From assembly GCA_030248295.1 (NCBI GenBank), contig JASANH010000246.1:35848-99847 (forward strand): DNA of 64,000 nucleotides, in the 5' to 3' direction. A program made the translations under genes and the position numbers. This document shows, one piece after another, positions 41,540 to 52,225 of the stretch. The notes below the pieces were generated by a model that had not been told where the DNA came from, searched no databases, and worked only from the letters and a program-made list of their open reading frames with translations. Positions within the stretch are counted from its first letter, which is position 1. The number at the start of each line of letters is the position of its first letter. The DNA comes from Mesodorylaimus sp. YZB2_4. Taxonomy: Eukaryota; Nematoda; Enoplea; Dorylaimida; Dorylaimidae.

Positions 41540-42120
41540 TTACATGATGAAATGGGGTAGTATTTTTTATATGTTCTCACTACTTATGCTCCATGGCAAT
41601 TACCTCCAGGGGAGGATGATGTTAAAGACTACATAATGCCACCAGAAGAACAAACGCTTGAAAAAGGAGCAGCAGCACAACGGGAAGTGACAGATCCAGA
41701 CGTGGGGCCACAGCAGGGAGTACGTCGATGGCAGGAACTAAAAAGTGACCATGAATCGAAACAAAGGGAGGGGCTATCGGACATGATAGGACGACGATCC
41801 CCAGAGTTTAGAACACCGCCGTCGTCTCCGGCCCCGACTACATCTTTCCAGGAGGCGACAAGAGCACCGGTGGTCGGGGCAAGCAAACAAGTCTAAAATG
41901 AGGGATCATGCAAGCGGGATTCAAAGACAAAATCAGCATTTGAACATGACGAGGTGAGTGCACGCAGCATAAGGAAGCAGTTTCAGAAGAACAACCGCCC
42001 GTGTGGACTCGAGATCAACGACTCCGCCAAAAACCGACCAAGTCAACACGGAACACATCCAACGATTGGAGGAAGTGATCAGAGCCGATCAGAGACGATT
42101 CGGCTCTAAGCCCCGGCATG
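41540..42120. other. Interval with retroelement-like open frame
   Basis: The frame 41636-41896 (Pro/Glu/Arg-rich) just before an LTR-like repeat could be the end of a retroelement polyprotein. Not recognised. Confidence 0.3.
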
Positions 42121-42455
42121 TGTGATGAGGTTCTTAGGACGCATGATTATGCAAATGAACGCACTCTGAACTTGTTTTCTGGCACAGGTCAGCCCAGCAT
42201 TTTATATTGTGGATCAAATTGATCTTCGTGTTTTGCACCAGATGTCCTACCTGTTTTGTTCCGGACACCAGGGCCTGCTTGATGCATTCGTACCTGTTTT
42301 TCTTGACATTCTGTTTTGCATATGCTGACCGGCTGGGTATATACAGGCCCGCCAGTGCCTTGTGTTCAGACGACTATCTGTCTATTCTTATTGGCGGACG
42401 TTCGGTGATTAATAAAGATGGCTCGCTGGCCCACACGTCGTGTCACTCCACGTTA
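42121..42455 (+). repeat. LTR-like dispersed repeat, copy 1
   Basis: It starts TGTGATGAGG, has TATATAC-type and AATAAAGATGG signals near its 3' part, and is similar over about 250 bp to the reverse complement of 48975-49253. It is probably a solo LTR or an LTR of a degraded element. Confidence 0.6.
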
Positions 42456-42914
42456 TCAACCATATGGTCGAACCTTCGGTAAGCTTTCGTAATATCTTGG
42501 TGTAGCGTAGTTGCAGTGGTTCAACTTCGTCACAATATGGATGGCTTCTTTGATCTTTAGAAGTATGTCGGAATTTGCACGATCGATGATAGAAAAATCA
42601 TCACAGCCAGCGTCATGTCCCGCTTGAAGCATGTGATCCAAGATAGCCGAATCCGCTGTGGCTCGAACATGTTTCCCTGTTCGGAAAGAAGTGCTTGTGT
42701 GCTCGCCAATTCTCACGCCCAAGTGTCGGATCGTCTTTCCAACATACGTTGCATTACAGCAAAGACAAGTGAACGAATAGACCGCGTGGGAGGCGAATAA
42801 ACGGGGCAGGCGATCTTTGATGTAGAAACGATCAGCAATTCTTTCGCGCGTGGCAAGAAGCCATCCACCATGTTTTCGGGTGAAGCGGTTAATAGCCGTA
42901 AAGTGTCTTCGCAA
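42456..42914 (-). pseudogene. Penelope-like element GIY-YIG endonuclease fragment
   Basis: The open frame contains AVYSFTCLCCNATYVGKTIR, a GIY-YIG variant with the CxxC signature of Penelope endonucleases. Then come GVRIGEHTSTSFRTGKH, ILDHMLQAGHDAGCDDF and LLKIKEAIHI. The reverse transcriptase domain that should precede it is absent; only an N-terminal remnant is seen in the other frame up to 43015. The fragment abuts the ATPase-like sequence. Confidence 0.8.
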
Positions 42915-43240
42915 AGCCCATTTTTTCCTTTGTGTTTTGGTGCGTCAAGAAGTGGAAAAACCAGCACCATTATTCGCCCATTATGCTCGAGAATAGGAGT
43001 TGAGACAAATTTCACACGAATAGGGGTTGTGGCTGCTCACCCTGATCAACGGCCAATTGAAGAACTGAAAATATGTTGCCACGATCGTCACATTGCCCTC
43101 ACCATCGCCTCAGGCTATGATGAGAATTTTTTTGGAAATTTTGTTTGTCACCAGAACAAAAGGACGAAAAATTGGTGGTAATATGCGACGAAACCAGAAA
43201 CCCGCTCCCAACTGCCTCGTCAGGTACACTGCCCATAACA
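42888..43240 (+). pseudogene. ATPase related to element 2, decayed copy
   Basis: The open frame contains a Walker A (FGASRSGKTSTIIRPL). FTRIGVVAAHPDQRPIEEL and LTIASGYDENF follow. They align with YTRISLIVAHENQEIYEDI and FTISPYDEKS of the element 2 ATPase. A frame change near 43140 leads to SPEQKDEKLVVICDE, matching the Walker B area (SPEWAREPGLLWLDD). The rest is lost. It shows that a second, older member of the element 2 lineage once occupied this region. Confidence 0.7.
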
Positions 43241-43249
43241 TATTTAACA

Positions 43250-44015
43250 TTTTTTCTGTTTGTTACAGTTTTTGCGTTGGAAAAATTCAAATGTCAAAAA
43301 ACCGAACGATTTTTTTGTTTAGGGTCAACTGTTTTGCATTGTGAAATTGAAGTGATGTGTGCAAATTCAATGCTACATGAATTTCATGGTAATGAAATAT
43401 TTTACTGTTTTAGAATTGAAGTTTCAATTTTTCAAAGGGCTGTGAAAATCCTGTGGTGGTGCTCATCTCAATGCTACTGGGAACTCGGGGTGTATGTATG
43501 GTCCCTCAGCGCCATCGAAACCTACATTGAACAAAGACATGCGACAAGACTTTAGTAGTAGATAGAAAGGGCTATTTCGAGGGGTCCCCCACATATGTAT
43601 TCATTCGGTTTCCCTTAACCACAAGACCATCAGGGTATCCCTCCTAGCTTTTTCAGTCAACTAAAACCCTTTACCGGTTTCTTTATGCATCAGTTTCGTT
43701 GCTGTTAGACGGCCAGCTCAAGTAAGAAGGATGCCCTCTGTTTTTAATTGCTCTAGTCTTATCACTGACGCACAATGCGATCTCGCCTCGACAGATAAAC
43801 CAAACCCCGTTCGTCTGTTACCAACTAAAGTATAGTTACTTCGCGAAGGACGGCACGACTGAGACGAGTCAGCAATCTTCTGAGACATCATTAGAGTCAT
43901 CACCGTACATGAACAATAAAATAAAAAAAGCATAGCATTTTATTAAAAGTTTTTTAAAATTTTAGAACTTACTCCCCAGTTGTTTCTGCATCTAATAAGT
44001 GATTCATCATTGCAG
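43250..44015. other. Interval in the element 2-related region
   Basis: The frame 43145-43555 continues downstream of the ATPase fragment but is not recognised. No ectodomain for the membrane exon at 44016 could be identified. Confidence 0.35.
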
Positions 44016-44382
44016 GCTCAAGTGCCACAGTCGTCGCTGTACTGATCTCATTTGGTGTTGGAATTTGGTATTTATTGAAACGGAGGAGAATGCGACGAGC
44101 TGAACGTAAAGAGATGTGTAAGTGAAACTTATGCATCTTCGTGCATCAAAACAAGTTGTACTTTAGTATGAGTTCAACCCATTTTATAATCATACCTCAT
44201 ATTTCAAACCCGATTTTTGCACATCGATCTGAAGACAATGAAATGCCTTGTCAAAATGATAACCCCCATCCAGTATATAATGACACAGTGAAGAACATAC
44301 AGTATATCATATGCCAGAGGGTGCAGAGCAATATGACATACCGTCGAGCGACGAACATATTCATAAAATACCAAAGAAGTGA
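44016..44382 (+). pseudogene. Transmembrane and tyrosine-tail exons related to protein B
   Basis: An exon at 44016-44117 (AG before, GTAAGT after) encodes ATVVAVLISFGVGIWYLLKR plus a basic stop-transfer. Downstream, with one frame change, are PVYNDT, TVYHMPEG and QYDIPSSD, ending at a stop at 44380-44382. The order TM, basic patch and PVY(N/Q)DT-type tyrosine motifs parallels protein B (VVSLALITGLV, RIRHRRYELEQQ, PVYQDT). The ectodomain is missing or too diverged. Confidence 0.55.
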
Positions 44383-44636
44383 ATCACTAAGCTGCCAATG
44401 TCACATTTTCACTTGTTTTGTAGCGAAATGACCTCTGGTATACTCAGTGTAGAGATTCCACATAGCAGATGTCGTTCGCGAACCCGTCACACGACCCAAG
44501 CATGTAATTAGACGTGATTTATTCGATTAGCTTATTAGCGTATGTGGTTTGTGAATCATTGGTGCAGTATAAAAACGAGCTATTGAAAGCGTTAGTTGTT
44601 GTCAAAACTGTTTGAGCTATGGAGAAATTTGTGTAC

Positions 44637-45125
44637 AGGGTGCGGCATAAGTTCTGTCCCAACCCATTTAAATGCCACCAAAACTTTTGTGTGCGTGTGT
44701 ACTTGAAGATAATAAGTCTACCGTATGACCTGAAATGTCTGCTATCAAAACAGGTTCAATTTTTTTTCTAACATGTGCTGAGAGGAGAATGGAGTCCCTC
44801 GAATTCAAGCGCACTTTCATTAAAAATCTGCATTGCCAAGGTCTGTCGCCAGCACAGATCATTCATCAAGGAAAATCTCACAATATTGGGCGGAAACTGA
44901 TTTATCGAACAATTAGCCGAATCAACGAGACAGGTGACGTGAATGACTGCAAAAGAACAGGTCGTCCGCGATCAATTCGAACTGCAAATCGAGTGAAAAG
45001 GGTGCGGGAGAAAATCAGAAGAAATCCACGACGATCAGCCAGAAAATTGGCTATGGAAGAAGGAATCAGTGATCGATCGATGAGGCGATTATTAAATGAT
45101 GCTCTCGGACTTGAAACTTGAACTC
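44637..45125 (+). mobile_element. mariner-type transposon, 5' half
   Basis: The terminal sequence CAGGGTGCGGCATAAGTTCTG is followed by an open frame encoding the N-terminal DNA-binding half of a mariner-like transposase: IGRKLIYRTISRINETGDVN, then the GRPRS linker, then REKIRRNPRRSARKLA. The DDE catalytic half is missing. Confidence 0.85.
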
Positions 45126-45368
45126 TTAAACTTGAACCGTATCTCAACAACCAACTGCTGGTTCAACATGAAAGGCTGTTAACTTCAGATGGACAAGATC
45201 TGTCGACAAAACAGTACTGAGGTGCAAAGCGCTGCGGGCTGGTTACGTGTCAACACAACCATGCGATCTTCTGATCGATATCTGTCAGATTATGGAAGTA
45301 CTGCCAACCTCCCTATGGGCGCAGGAATATCAATCAATATACCGGAAGGTCAGCACATTTAGTGGTTA

Positions 45369-45554
45369 TTGATGAAATATGCTCATGTAAATCAGCCTCA
45401 GAGTGGCATTATTACGGTGCCTCGTGTGCCTGTAGGGATTGTGGAATCTTTAACGATCAAGTACCAATTGAATCTTCAGCCTAGCTCTGGTATACTCAGT
45501 GTACCAGGTGTCAGCGGGGCTCGCATTATACCGACAAAAGCTAGCTTTGAGTGA
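45369..45554 (+). other. Short repeat-bearing open frame
   Basis: The frame has internally similar segments: NQPQSGIITVPRVP, LQPSSGILSVPGV. A minus-strand frame at 45912-45706 contains the similar NQPGNRIIPIPRLAGG. CTCTGGTATACTCAGTGTA at 45485 is repeated exactly at about 44433. The meaning is unknown; they may be duplicated pieces of one gene separated by the mariner insertion. Confidence 0.35.
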
Positions 45555-45705
45555 AGTCCTCTTTATTTCTTTTTCTGACATGTAAATTAAAAACTTTATT
45601 CATTTTTTTCACAGTGGTGTACTCGATTTGTGCTATTGGAATTCCGGGCAGGTCAAGTTGATATGGCTGTTTCTGACGAACAAACCCTCTGTAAACCACA
45701 CACAG

Positions 45706-46213
45706 CTATTCAGCATTTCCTCCCGCGAGCCTTGGTATTGGAATGATTCTGTTCCCAGGTTGGTTTACAAACTTGTACTTGACCTTTGCATACTCGACCA
45801 GCTTATTCGATGCCACATGTTTCAACGGCATCTTGTCCAATAGGGTAACGTTATAAGCCAAGCTGTGTCTCAGTATTTTCAGGATCACGACATGAACAAC
45901 TTGCTTCCTCATCCATTATGATTGTTGCATTCGTTTTTGCGACATATGGAATTCATCCTATGGTAGACAGCGCGCTTCTACTGTCTTTTTCACATAGTTT
46001 AGTCGACAATAAATTGCAGCGTTTGACATTGAACCAACATCCAGGGTTTATCTGAATATACCTTAACGCTAGTGAACCATCCAAATCGGAATATTTCATA
46101 TCATTCATGGTTCGTTCTATTCGTAAGCCACGGGTCAGGTTATAACGCACCTGCTCTGGTGTGCATAAACTTGCATCAATGTTATTAGAAAGGCAATAAA
46201 TACCAAAGAACAA
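45706..46213 (-). other. Coding-like remnant on the minus strand
   Basis: Two open frames read RIERTMNDMKYSDLDGSLAL and LVEYAKVKYKFVNQPGNRI. They look like true protein sequence and could be exons of one gene, perhaps a virion protein of the older element. Not recognised. Confidence 0.35.
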
Positions 46214-46217
46214 TTAC

Positions 46218-46560
46218 AGGGTACGGCATAAGTTCTGTCCCAACTTCGACTGCGCACAAGAAATTGAAGAATCGCTAGAAACACCCACATATGCAGAATT
46301 GAATTCTGAATCGAATAAAAAAAAATTCACTCGAATCTATCACCTCGGTGTTTCACAACCAGCGATAGTCGCCTTCTCCAGCAATCGATCGCAGCACGCA
46401 CCGAATCCATCGATAAATCGTTCCATTCTTTGATCAGTTTGCGCTTTAGAGAATCGATACTGCGATGAGGCTTCACGTTAACCTTCGCCTCCAACGTTCC
46501 CCACACGAAATAATCAGTCAAATGACTACGGTGTCGCCTAAAATCGAATCAATCATCCCC
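46218..46560 (-). mobile_element. mariner-type transposon, 3' half, inverted relative to the 5' half
   Basis: The terminal sequence CAGGGTACGGCATAAGTTCTG at 46218 is followed on the minus strand by the C-terminal transposase part (DYFVWGTLEAKVNVK, LIKEWNDLSMDSVRAAI). The N-terminal half is absent. Together with the 44637 fragment it makes a split mariner. Confidence 0.85.
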
Positions 46561-46589
46561 GAAGATTGAGATGGATCGTTCAATAAGCG

Positions 46590-46940
46590 GCGGAGTGTCG
46601 CGAACGCGAGCTAAGATCAAGGGCGTCACAGCCCAGGCATGTTGGGAATGTGATGTGATAATGTAACGATGGTGATAGAAGATTAGAGAGATCATAGTGT
46701 AGGGTCGTTTTATTTGAAGCGAGTGTACGGTCGTTTATCGAGTACTCTATTAAAATATAACCTATATTAATCAAATCAACGTGTGATTCTGTCGCCGCAA
46801 CATCAATTTCCACTGCGCGATCAATCCACGACGGGCAGCGGTTTGACGGTTACCTTGAAAATTGAGCAAAGCCCGAAATCGAGCATTCAACGCAAGACGT
46901 TTTACAAAATTTAAAATACCTTTCATTCAACATTTGTACA
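46590..46940. other. Possible BEL-type LTR remnant and intergenic
   Basis: TGTCGCGAACGCGAG at 46598 resembles the start of the BEL LTR (TGTCGCGACGGAGCG), and GTCACAGCCCAGG also recurs. The remainder diverges. It is a weak solo-LTR candidate. Confidence 0.3.
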
Positions 46941-46943
46941 TTC

Positions 46944-47646
46944 TTAATCCAGAAGCATAAAACGTATGTATTGGTGAAGCATGTACAGGATAAACACGTA
47001 GATAATTATAAAAGAGAAGCCCTCAAGCTTTCTTATTACAACAGCTGGAACATCCGTGACAGCGGCTGCTGCACAACAAATTAGCTGACTTGCATTTAAA
47101 CCTGTTTTTGCTACCTTCCTCGCAATTGCATTTAAAAATCCTTGCGGTCTTCCATCAATCGATGCAGCAGCTTCCCGCAAAGATATTTCTTAATCAACAA
47201 CGTCGTCGAGTAAAAAAGTTCTTTTTGCAGATTCCAAACTCGTTTTGTACGAAGAAGAGCAAGCCGCTTTTCGTTCTGAGCTTTTAGAACCTATGAGTGT
47301 GATCGATGACGACGACCATCAGATTCTGAGCCTCAGTTCAGCCTCTACTGACCTCGGGAATGCGAATGTCCACGCTCTGCCCAGCAGCAGCAGGTTCGTA
47401 GCGTTGACAGTACATATGATAGTTGCGTTGCAACATTTGGTTTGCCTAAACTTCCAGCTTTCGCTTAGCTCCCGATTTTTGCACTCGAATTTCAACGAGA
47501 TCGAAACAGTGAGTGCAAAGGATTCTGGTTCCTTCATTCGTATCCGTCAGGGCTTTGCTGCAAGGCGCGAATCCATGGACGAAATCGTCGCAATGAGCGC
47601 ATATGTAGAGGCCACTGCATCGGCCTAACCTTGACACGATACGCAA
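46944..47646 (-). other. Coding-like minus-strand exons with zinc-ribbon and hydrophobic C-terminus
   Basis: The frame 47646-47446 contains GLYICAHCDDFVHGFAPC and RILCTHCFDLVEI, a CxxC...CxxC layout. The frame 47180-46944 contains GFLNAIARKVAKTGLNASQL and ends in a hydrophobic stretch. Splice joins are not certain. They may belong to the older element 2 relative. Confidence 0.35.
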
Positions 47647-47697
47647 TGTGGGAGCTCCGCTGGGTGAAGGGGCTGGTGTTGGCTGAATAAGCTGTTG

Positions 47698-48240
47698 TTA
47701 TCCAGGAATTACAAGAAAATATATTTTAACTTCATACCATAAAAACAGGATATACCTCATCGCAGCTGGGGCTGGCAATACAAGAAACCTGTGAGCCCCA
47801 CAGCAAGCCTGGAATAGTCCACATCGGACGATGCGTCCGTCGTTGCAGCTATTCCGCCCATGCAAAGAATTTAAAGCTTCTTCCAGCTGCTCCTCGGTTT
47901 GAATAGTAGCGAGCACTCCTTGTGGCAGATCCGATGAAGATATTTTAACTCTTCTCTTGCACTCAAACATTGCTTCGTAAGAAGAGCGGCCTATGCCTTC
48001 GTGCGAAGATCGGTTTTTAGAACAGATTGCAATCCTTCGGATCATTTTGTGGAACTGCTCGTTTTCATCCACGAAATCAGCATGGTGCGAAAGTCTTGGT
48101 TAGCTTGCCCGACACTGCCTTGCATTTGAGTGCATCTTGGTTTTCCAAGGACGATACGACACTCACTCCACTCACTGATCAGTGCCTTGATCACTTTGTC
48201 ATAAATTCGCGACCGCTGTCGCTAAAACGGCCGATCATCA
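47698..48240 (-). pseudogene. Ginger/KRBA2-like integrase fragment
   Basis: The frame near 48072-47870 has KNRSSHEGIGRSSYEAMFEC and SSDLPQGVLATIQTEEQLEE, the block after the catalytic glutamate in integrases of the KRAB-A-domain-2-like / Ginger family. Upstream, in other frames, VLGKPRCTQMQGSVGQANQD matches the HGKPRH-x-QSQG-SVE-x-AN core with the glutamate changed. It is clearly dead. A 30-bp piece of the same sequence recurs at 49713-49745. Confidence 0.7.
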
Positions 48241-48970
48241 ACCAGCTGTCACCCAAATTACTCTTACATAACTTTTATATATTTTCGGCAGAATTGCATT
48301 TTCGACCTCTTTTGAGTGAACATGATGATGACAGGAGGGAGACCAGCATCTTTTGGTTCCAGGAACAGGGCTTACACAGTATGATTTCAGTGCACTGGTG
48401 AAAACGGTCCCTCGCCTGTGGTCATGTTATTCGAAACTCGCAGCTAGAAAAGGGAATGGTCGTTGAGATATGAGCAGGATACTGTACTTCTCAGGCTGAC
48501 CTTCTGTTATTGAATGATTTCAAAAACTTAATTTGAATGTGCGATCAGATCAGATCATCCCAGTTTTAATCTCTTGCGGGATAAGTTGCTTCTGATATCT
48601 CTGCAGATTCTTCTGAATGTAGATAAAAGATGCGGGTGGGGCACGAATCCTCAACTGCTCAAAAATGTATTCATCGAAGGTCAGGTTTTAGAGTTATGTG
48701 CATTGTCAAAATGTGCCAACCCAGAGCCCTGGGGACGCCAGGGGAAGTCTTCCACAAGCTTCCAACTTCTCTCTAAGGGAAGAATTTTTAAGTCAAGCAA
48801 CTATGCTAACGATAACATTGCTTTTCCTGTGGTCGTTCAGTAAAAACTGACAGAATTTTTATGAGAATGTGCGTCATACTGATAATGTACTTCAATGAAC
48901 AAAAGTTGGTTTTTCTCGTTTAAAAAAAATATGGGTTTGGGTTCACTATCGAATGAGTTAAGTTAGGTTC
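48241..48970. other. Intergenic
   Basis: The frame 48574-48843 is open but not recognised. Confidence 0.3.
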
Positions 48971-48974
48971 CACT

Positions 48975-49253
48975 TTAAAATTTTTGGGTCGAAATGTGAA
49001 CACATTGTTGTTGCTGGGGCATGCCTGCCTGCGGGGGGGGGGGGGGGGGGTACCCAGCCAATCAGCAATTGCAAAACGGAATGTCCAGAAAAACAGGAAT
49101 AAATGCATTGTGCAAGCCGGATGTCCAGAACAGAAAAGGTACACAAAAAATAAATCGGTCAACAAAATCGAATGCTGGATCGACGTGTACCAAACAACCT
49201 GGCCCAGTGTGCGCTTCATTTGCAGAATCCTGTGCAATTAGACCCTTATCACA
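48975..49253 (-). repeat. LTR-like dispersed repeat, copy 2
   Basis: It is the inverted relative of 42121-42455, beginning (minus strand) TGTGATAAGGGTCTAATTGC. A run of about 19 G on the + strand (about 49025-49050) sits inside it. Confidence 0.6.
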
Positions 49254-51885
49254 TATAAATATCAACAGCACCTTCGCAAATGTGCTTTTTCTGCGGACAT
49301 CCGCGGGTACTGATAGGTGCACATGTGAGAAGCATTCTGTCAAAGGGACGAGCAAAGCAAGATCAGATACATTCCTAGCCACTGCGAGCCAGATTCATTA
49401 AATGGTCTGAAAGTTTCCAGTTGTGATTGCTTTGAAAACCGAGAGTTTATTCCATGATTAAAATTTGGCAAGATTGTGTCTAAGCTTGGTAAAAAATACT
49501 AGCTGGATTTGAATTCGTATGCGCGAAGCCTCTCCAATGTGTTTTACGTATTGCGTTATACGAAAATTGCATGCAGTACGTAGTCCCATACTGCAACTAA
49601 TAGTATGTCACTGTAATGTCAGCCCCACAACAGCACAGACAGCTAATATTGCAGAACTTGTCGCTGCCGCTTACGATCAGCTTACAAACGTCTGCGAGGA
49701 GAAATTTCTGTAAGGAGAGCGGCCTATGCCTTTGTGCGAAGATCGTTGAAAGTTTTTTTTGGTTTGGGCACTGACTAAATACCAGGCTTTCCAGCCGGGT
49801 GTACCCAAGAACTTATTCGTCATATTCAGGAATCGAATGTGATTGTATGTAGATACTCCTACGGCCTGTAAAAAATTATAAATTCCTAGTCAAACTATGG
49901 CTACCCCCACCCATTCATATCAGAGTTGCTAAGAATGCTTTGAACTCTCAGAAATAAACCATTTCTTATGTTGTGGCCGTCGCCGTTTGGGGGGGCGCCT
50001 GAGATTCCTGGGGGTGTGGCTTGGGCAGTTGGCTCGGTGAGGAGGAGCCAGGGCGGTATAAGAGCAGGCCGCCGGGAGAGATCAGCTCTCCCTTGCTTGT
50101 TTTTCGCTCGATTCGGTTCCATCTGTTTTGTTGTGAATTTGCGGGGAGCCACCCCTTTCGTGTTGTCCACCCCCATTGGCCGAATCGTGGGGCAGGCCAG
50201 GCGCCCGCAAGGGACTTCGATTAGCATACTCTCAAAGGGCCTCTGCGGTCGTCGTTTCCTTTAGTTCATACTGGAAGAGTCCAGGAGTTGACTCCAGGGC
50301 AGGTACTTGGTTTGTCTGCGGATTGGTCTGGGGGTAAGATCTAGGACGGCTGAGACATCGTCGTGCTCTGTTGTGCTTCGTAAAGGATCCTCTGGTGTTG
50401 ACAGAAGTCTTTACTGCGCCACCGACTGTGGAACTGTTCGTCAGCGTAGGCATCTTAGGACCGGGTGCATTCGACCAGCAGCCAGGCTAGTGTATCATTG
50501 CACAGAGCAGTTGCAGGCACCATTGGGAGGCGCGGCAAACACGCCTGAGGGGTTGTTGAGGAATCGGGAACCTAGTGATCGACACTCTGCAGGATTAAGC
50601 CTTTCTACCAGGCTTGGGCTATTGAAGACCTTGGACCGCTTGCTTGTAAGATCAGCCCGAACCCACTGGTACGAGAGCGAAGAAGAGCAGCCGCTCGCCC
50701 AACACTAAACCATAACACTTATGCAGAAATTACTCAGAAAATTGGCTCATCGTCACTGCATACAATTTGTCTGACATTCTTGGAAGTTACGCAGAATGAA
50801 CACGTGGTATGCAAGACTTTATGCGTGCACATAAAGAGAATTCTGCAAATCCTGTAATTGAACAGTTAGAAAAGGTTTCTGTATTTGCTAATAGTAGTTG
50901 CTGTAAATTCCTGTATTTTTGACGCGTTCGACCTGATAATTCAAAAAAGTGACCTGACCCGATTTTGACGCGGCCAGACCCGAAAATTAGCTGACCCGAC
51001 CCGGCTCGATCCGGGGTCTACTGGACTCGTATTCCTGAGCACGAATATGCGCAGTACATACTGTATGTACTGTAAATGAAAAATAGAACATATTATATTC
51101 TATGAACGAAGATGAAATGATCACGAAGTTGACAAAATTTGGAACTTCGCCTGAAAATGAGCATTATGAAGATATTGTTCTTATTTTGTCTGGGTATACT
51201 CTAAATGCATATGGTTCAAGCTTACACGCTGTTCTTGTAGAGTACACACCATACGTTTCTCTCACCTCATTGAGGCAATGCCTTGTGGCGGCTGAGTTTC
51301 TTGCGCTTTTTCATAGGGAGGAAATGTCAAGGCAGAGCAGGTATGCAACTAGCGATTAGCTCGTTAGAGCTCACGGCTTGTCAAATAAGGTTCTGAATTG
51401 CATTGATCGAAAATCCCGAGCAAAGAAATGCACATATGAAATACGTTTGCTCATTTGAATCATTTCGCGTTGGTATATCCTGAATCGGGTGCTGCATGGT
51501 CTAGTTTCGACAAGGAACTTGTTTTTGCTGAATCACACTTATCTTTACGCGAAGTTACGATCCTTGTTCATCCTTGGGTCGAGAATGTTTCTTTAGGTGA
51601 TCATGAAGACACTTCGAAGTTTCGAGCAGACAGCTGTCGACTGGGGCAGTTTCTGTCAGGAAGTTGGCTCGTAGTACATTATGGTCTTGCCAAGTAAAAT
51701 GATTGGTGCTTTTCTACATCCGCTTGCGTTGCGATGATTTGTGGATCCAAACTAGTCCTTATGTCACTCATCCTGGCTATCATATCACTCCGCCAAATAT
51801 CACACATGTTATCATGCAACGTTTTTTTTAAGTGATCGGCGGTTCTTTTCTAGGCTTGTAAAGCAACTTCAATAAAATATCCAAT
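49254..51885. other. Repeat-rich interval without recognised genes
   Basis: A GC-rich stretch at 49970-50460 with TATAAGAG at about 50057 and CCATTGGCC looks like a retroelement LTR/leader or promoter, but no partner copy was found. A GACCTGACCCGA-type simple repeat lies at 50925-51015. Frames at 51102-51359 and 51455-51697 are open but unrecognised. Confidence 0.35.
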
Positions 51886-52035
51886 GAGAAACCATAGCTC
51901 CGATTTGGAATGCGTTGAAGGATGAATTTCTTCGACCGCCAACTCGACAAGAATGGCAATCGATCGTATAAAAATTCGCGAAGATTTGAAACTTTCCAAT
52001 GTGCGTCGGAGAGTTGCATGGAAAACATGTGGGCA
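51886..52035 (+). pseudogene. Harbinger transposase fragment
   Basis: The sequence is recognisably related to exon 2 of the 5.1-6.7 kb transposase (the LKDEFL-x-PPTR-x-(Q/E)WQSI and NFPMCVG-x-(I/L)-x-GKH parts), with stops and changes. It is a small relic of the same family. Confidence 0.7.
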
Positions 52036-52225
52036 ATCAGGGTGAGCATCAAAGTGGTTTGAGCATCTCCAGTCTCATAATTGCAGGTGTCTTGGGCTGA
52101 AAAATGCCTTCTTGACGCTTCTTGGTTCCTTTTTCCTAATTTTATCCTTGTGTCATCTAATTGCTATCAGAAACATAAGTGCCTTCGTAGGGTCAGCGTG
52201 CATACCAGCCTAAAAATGGTACCAC

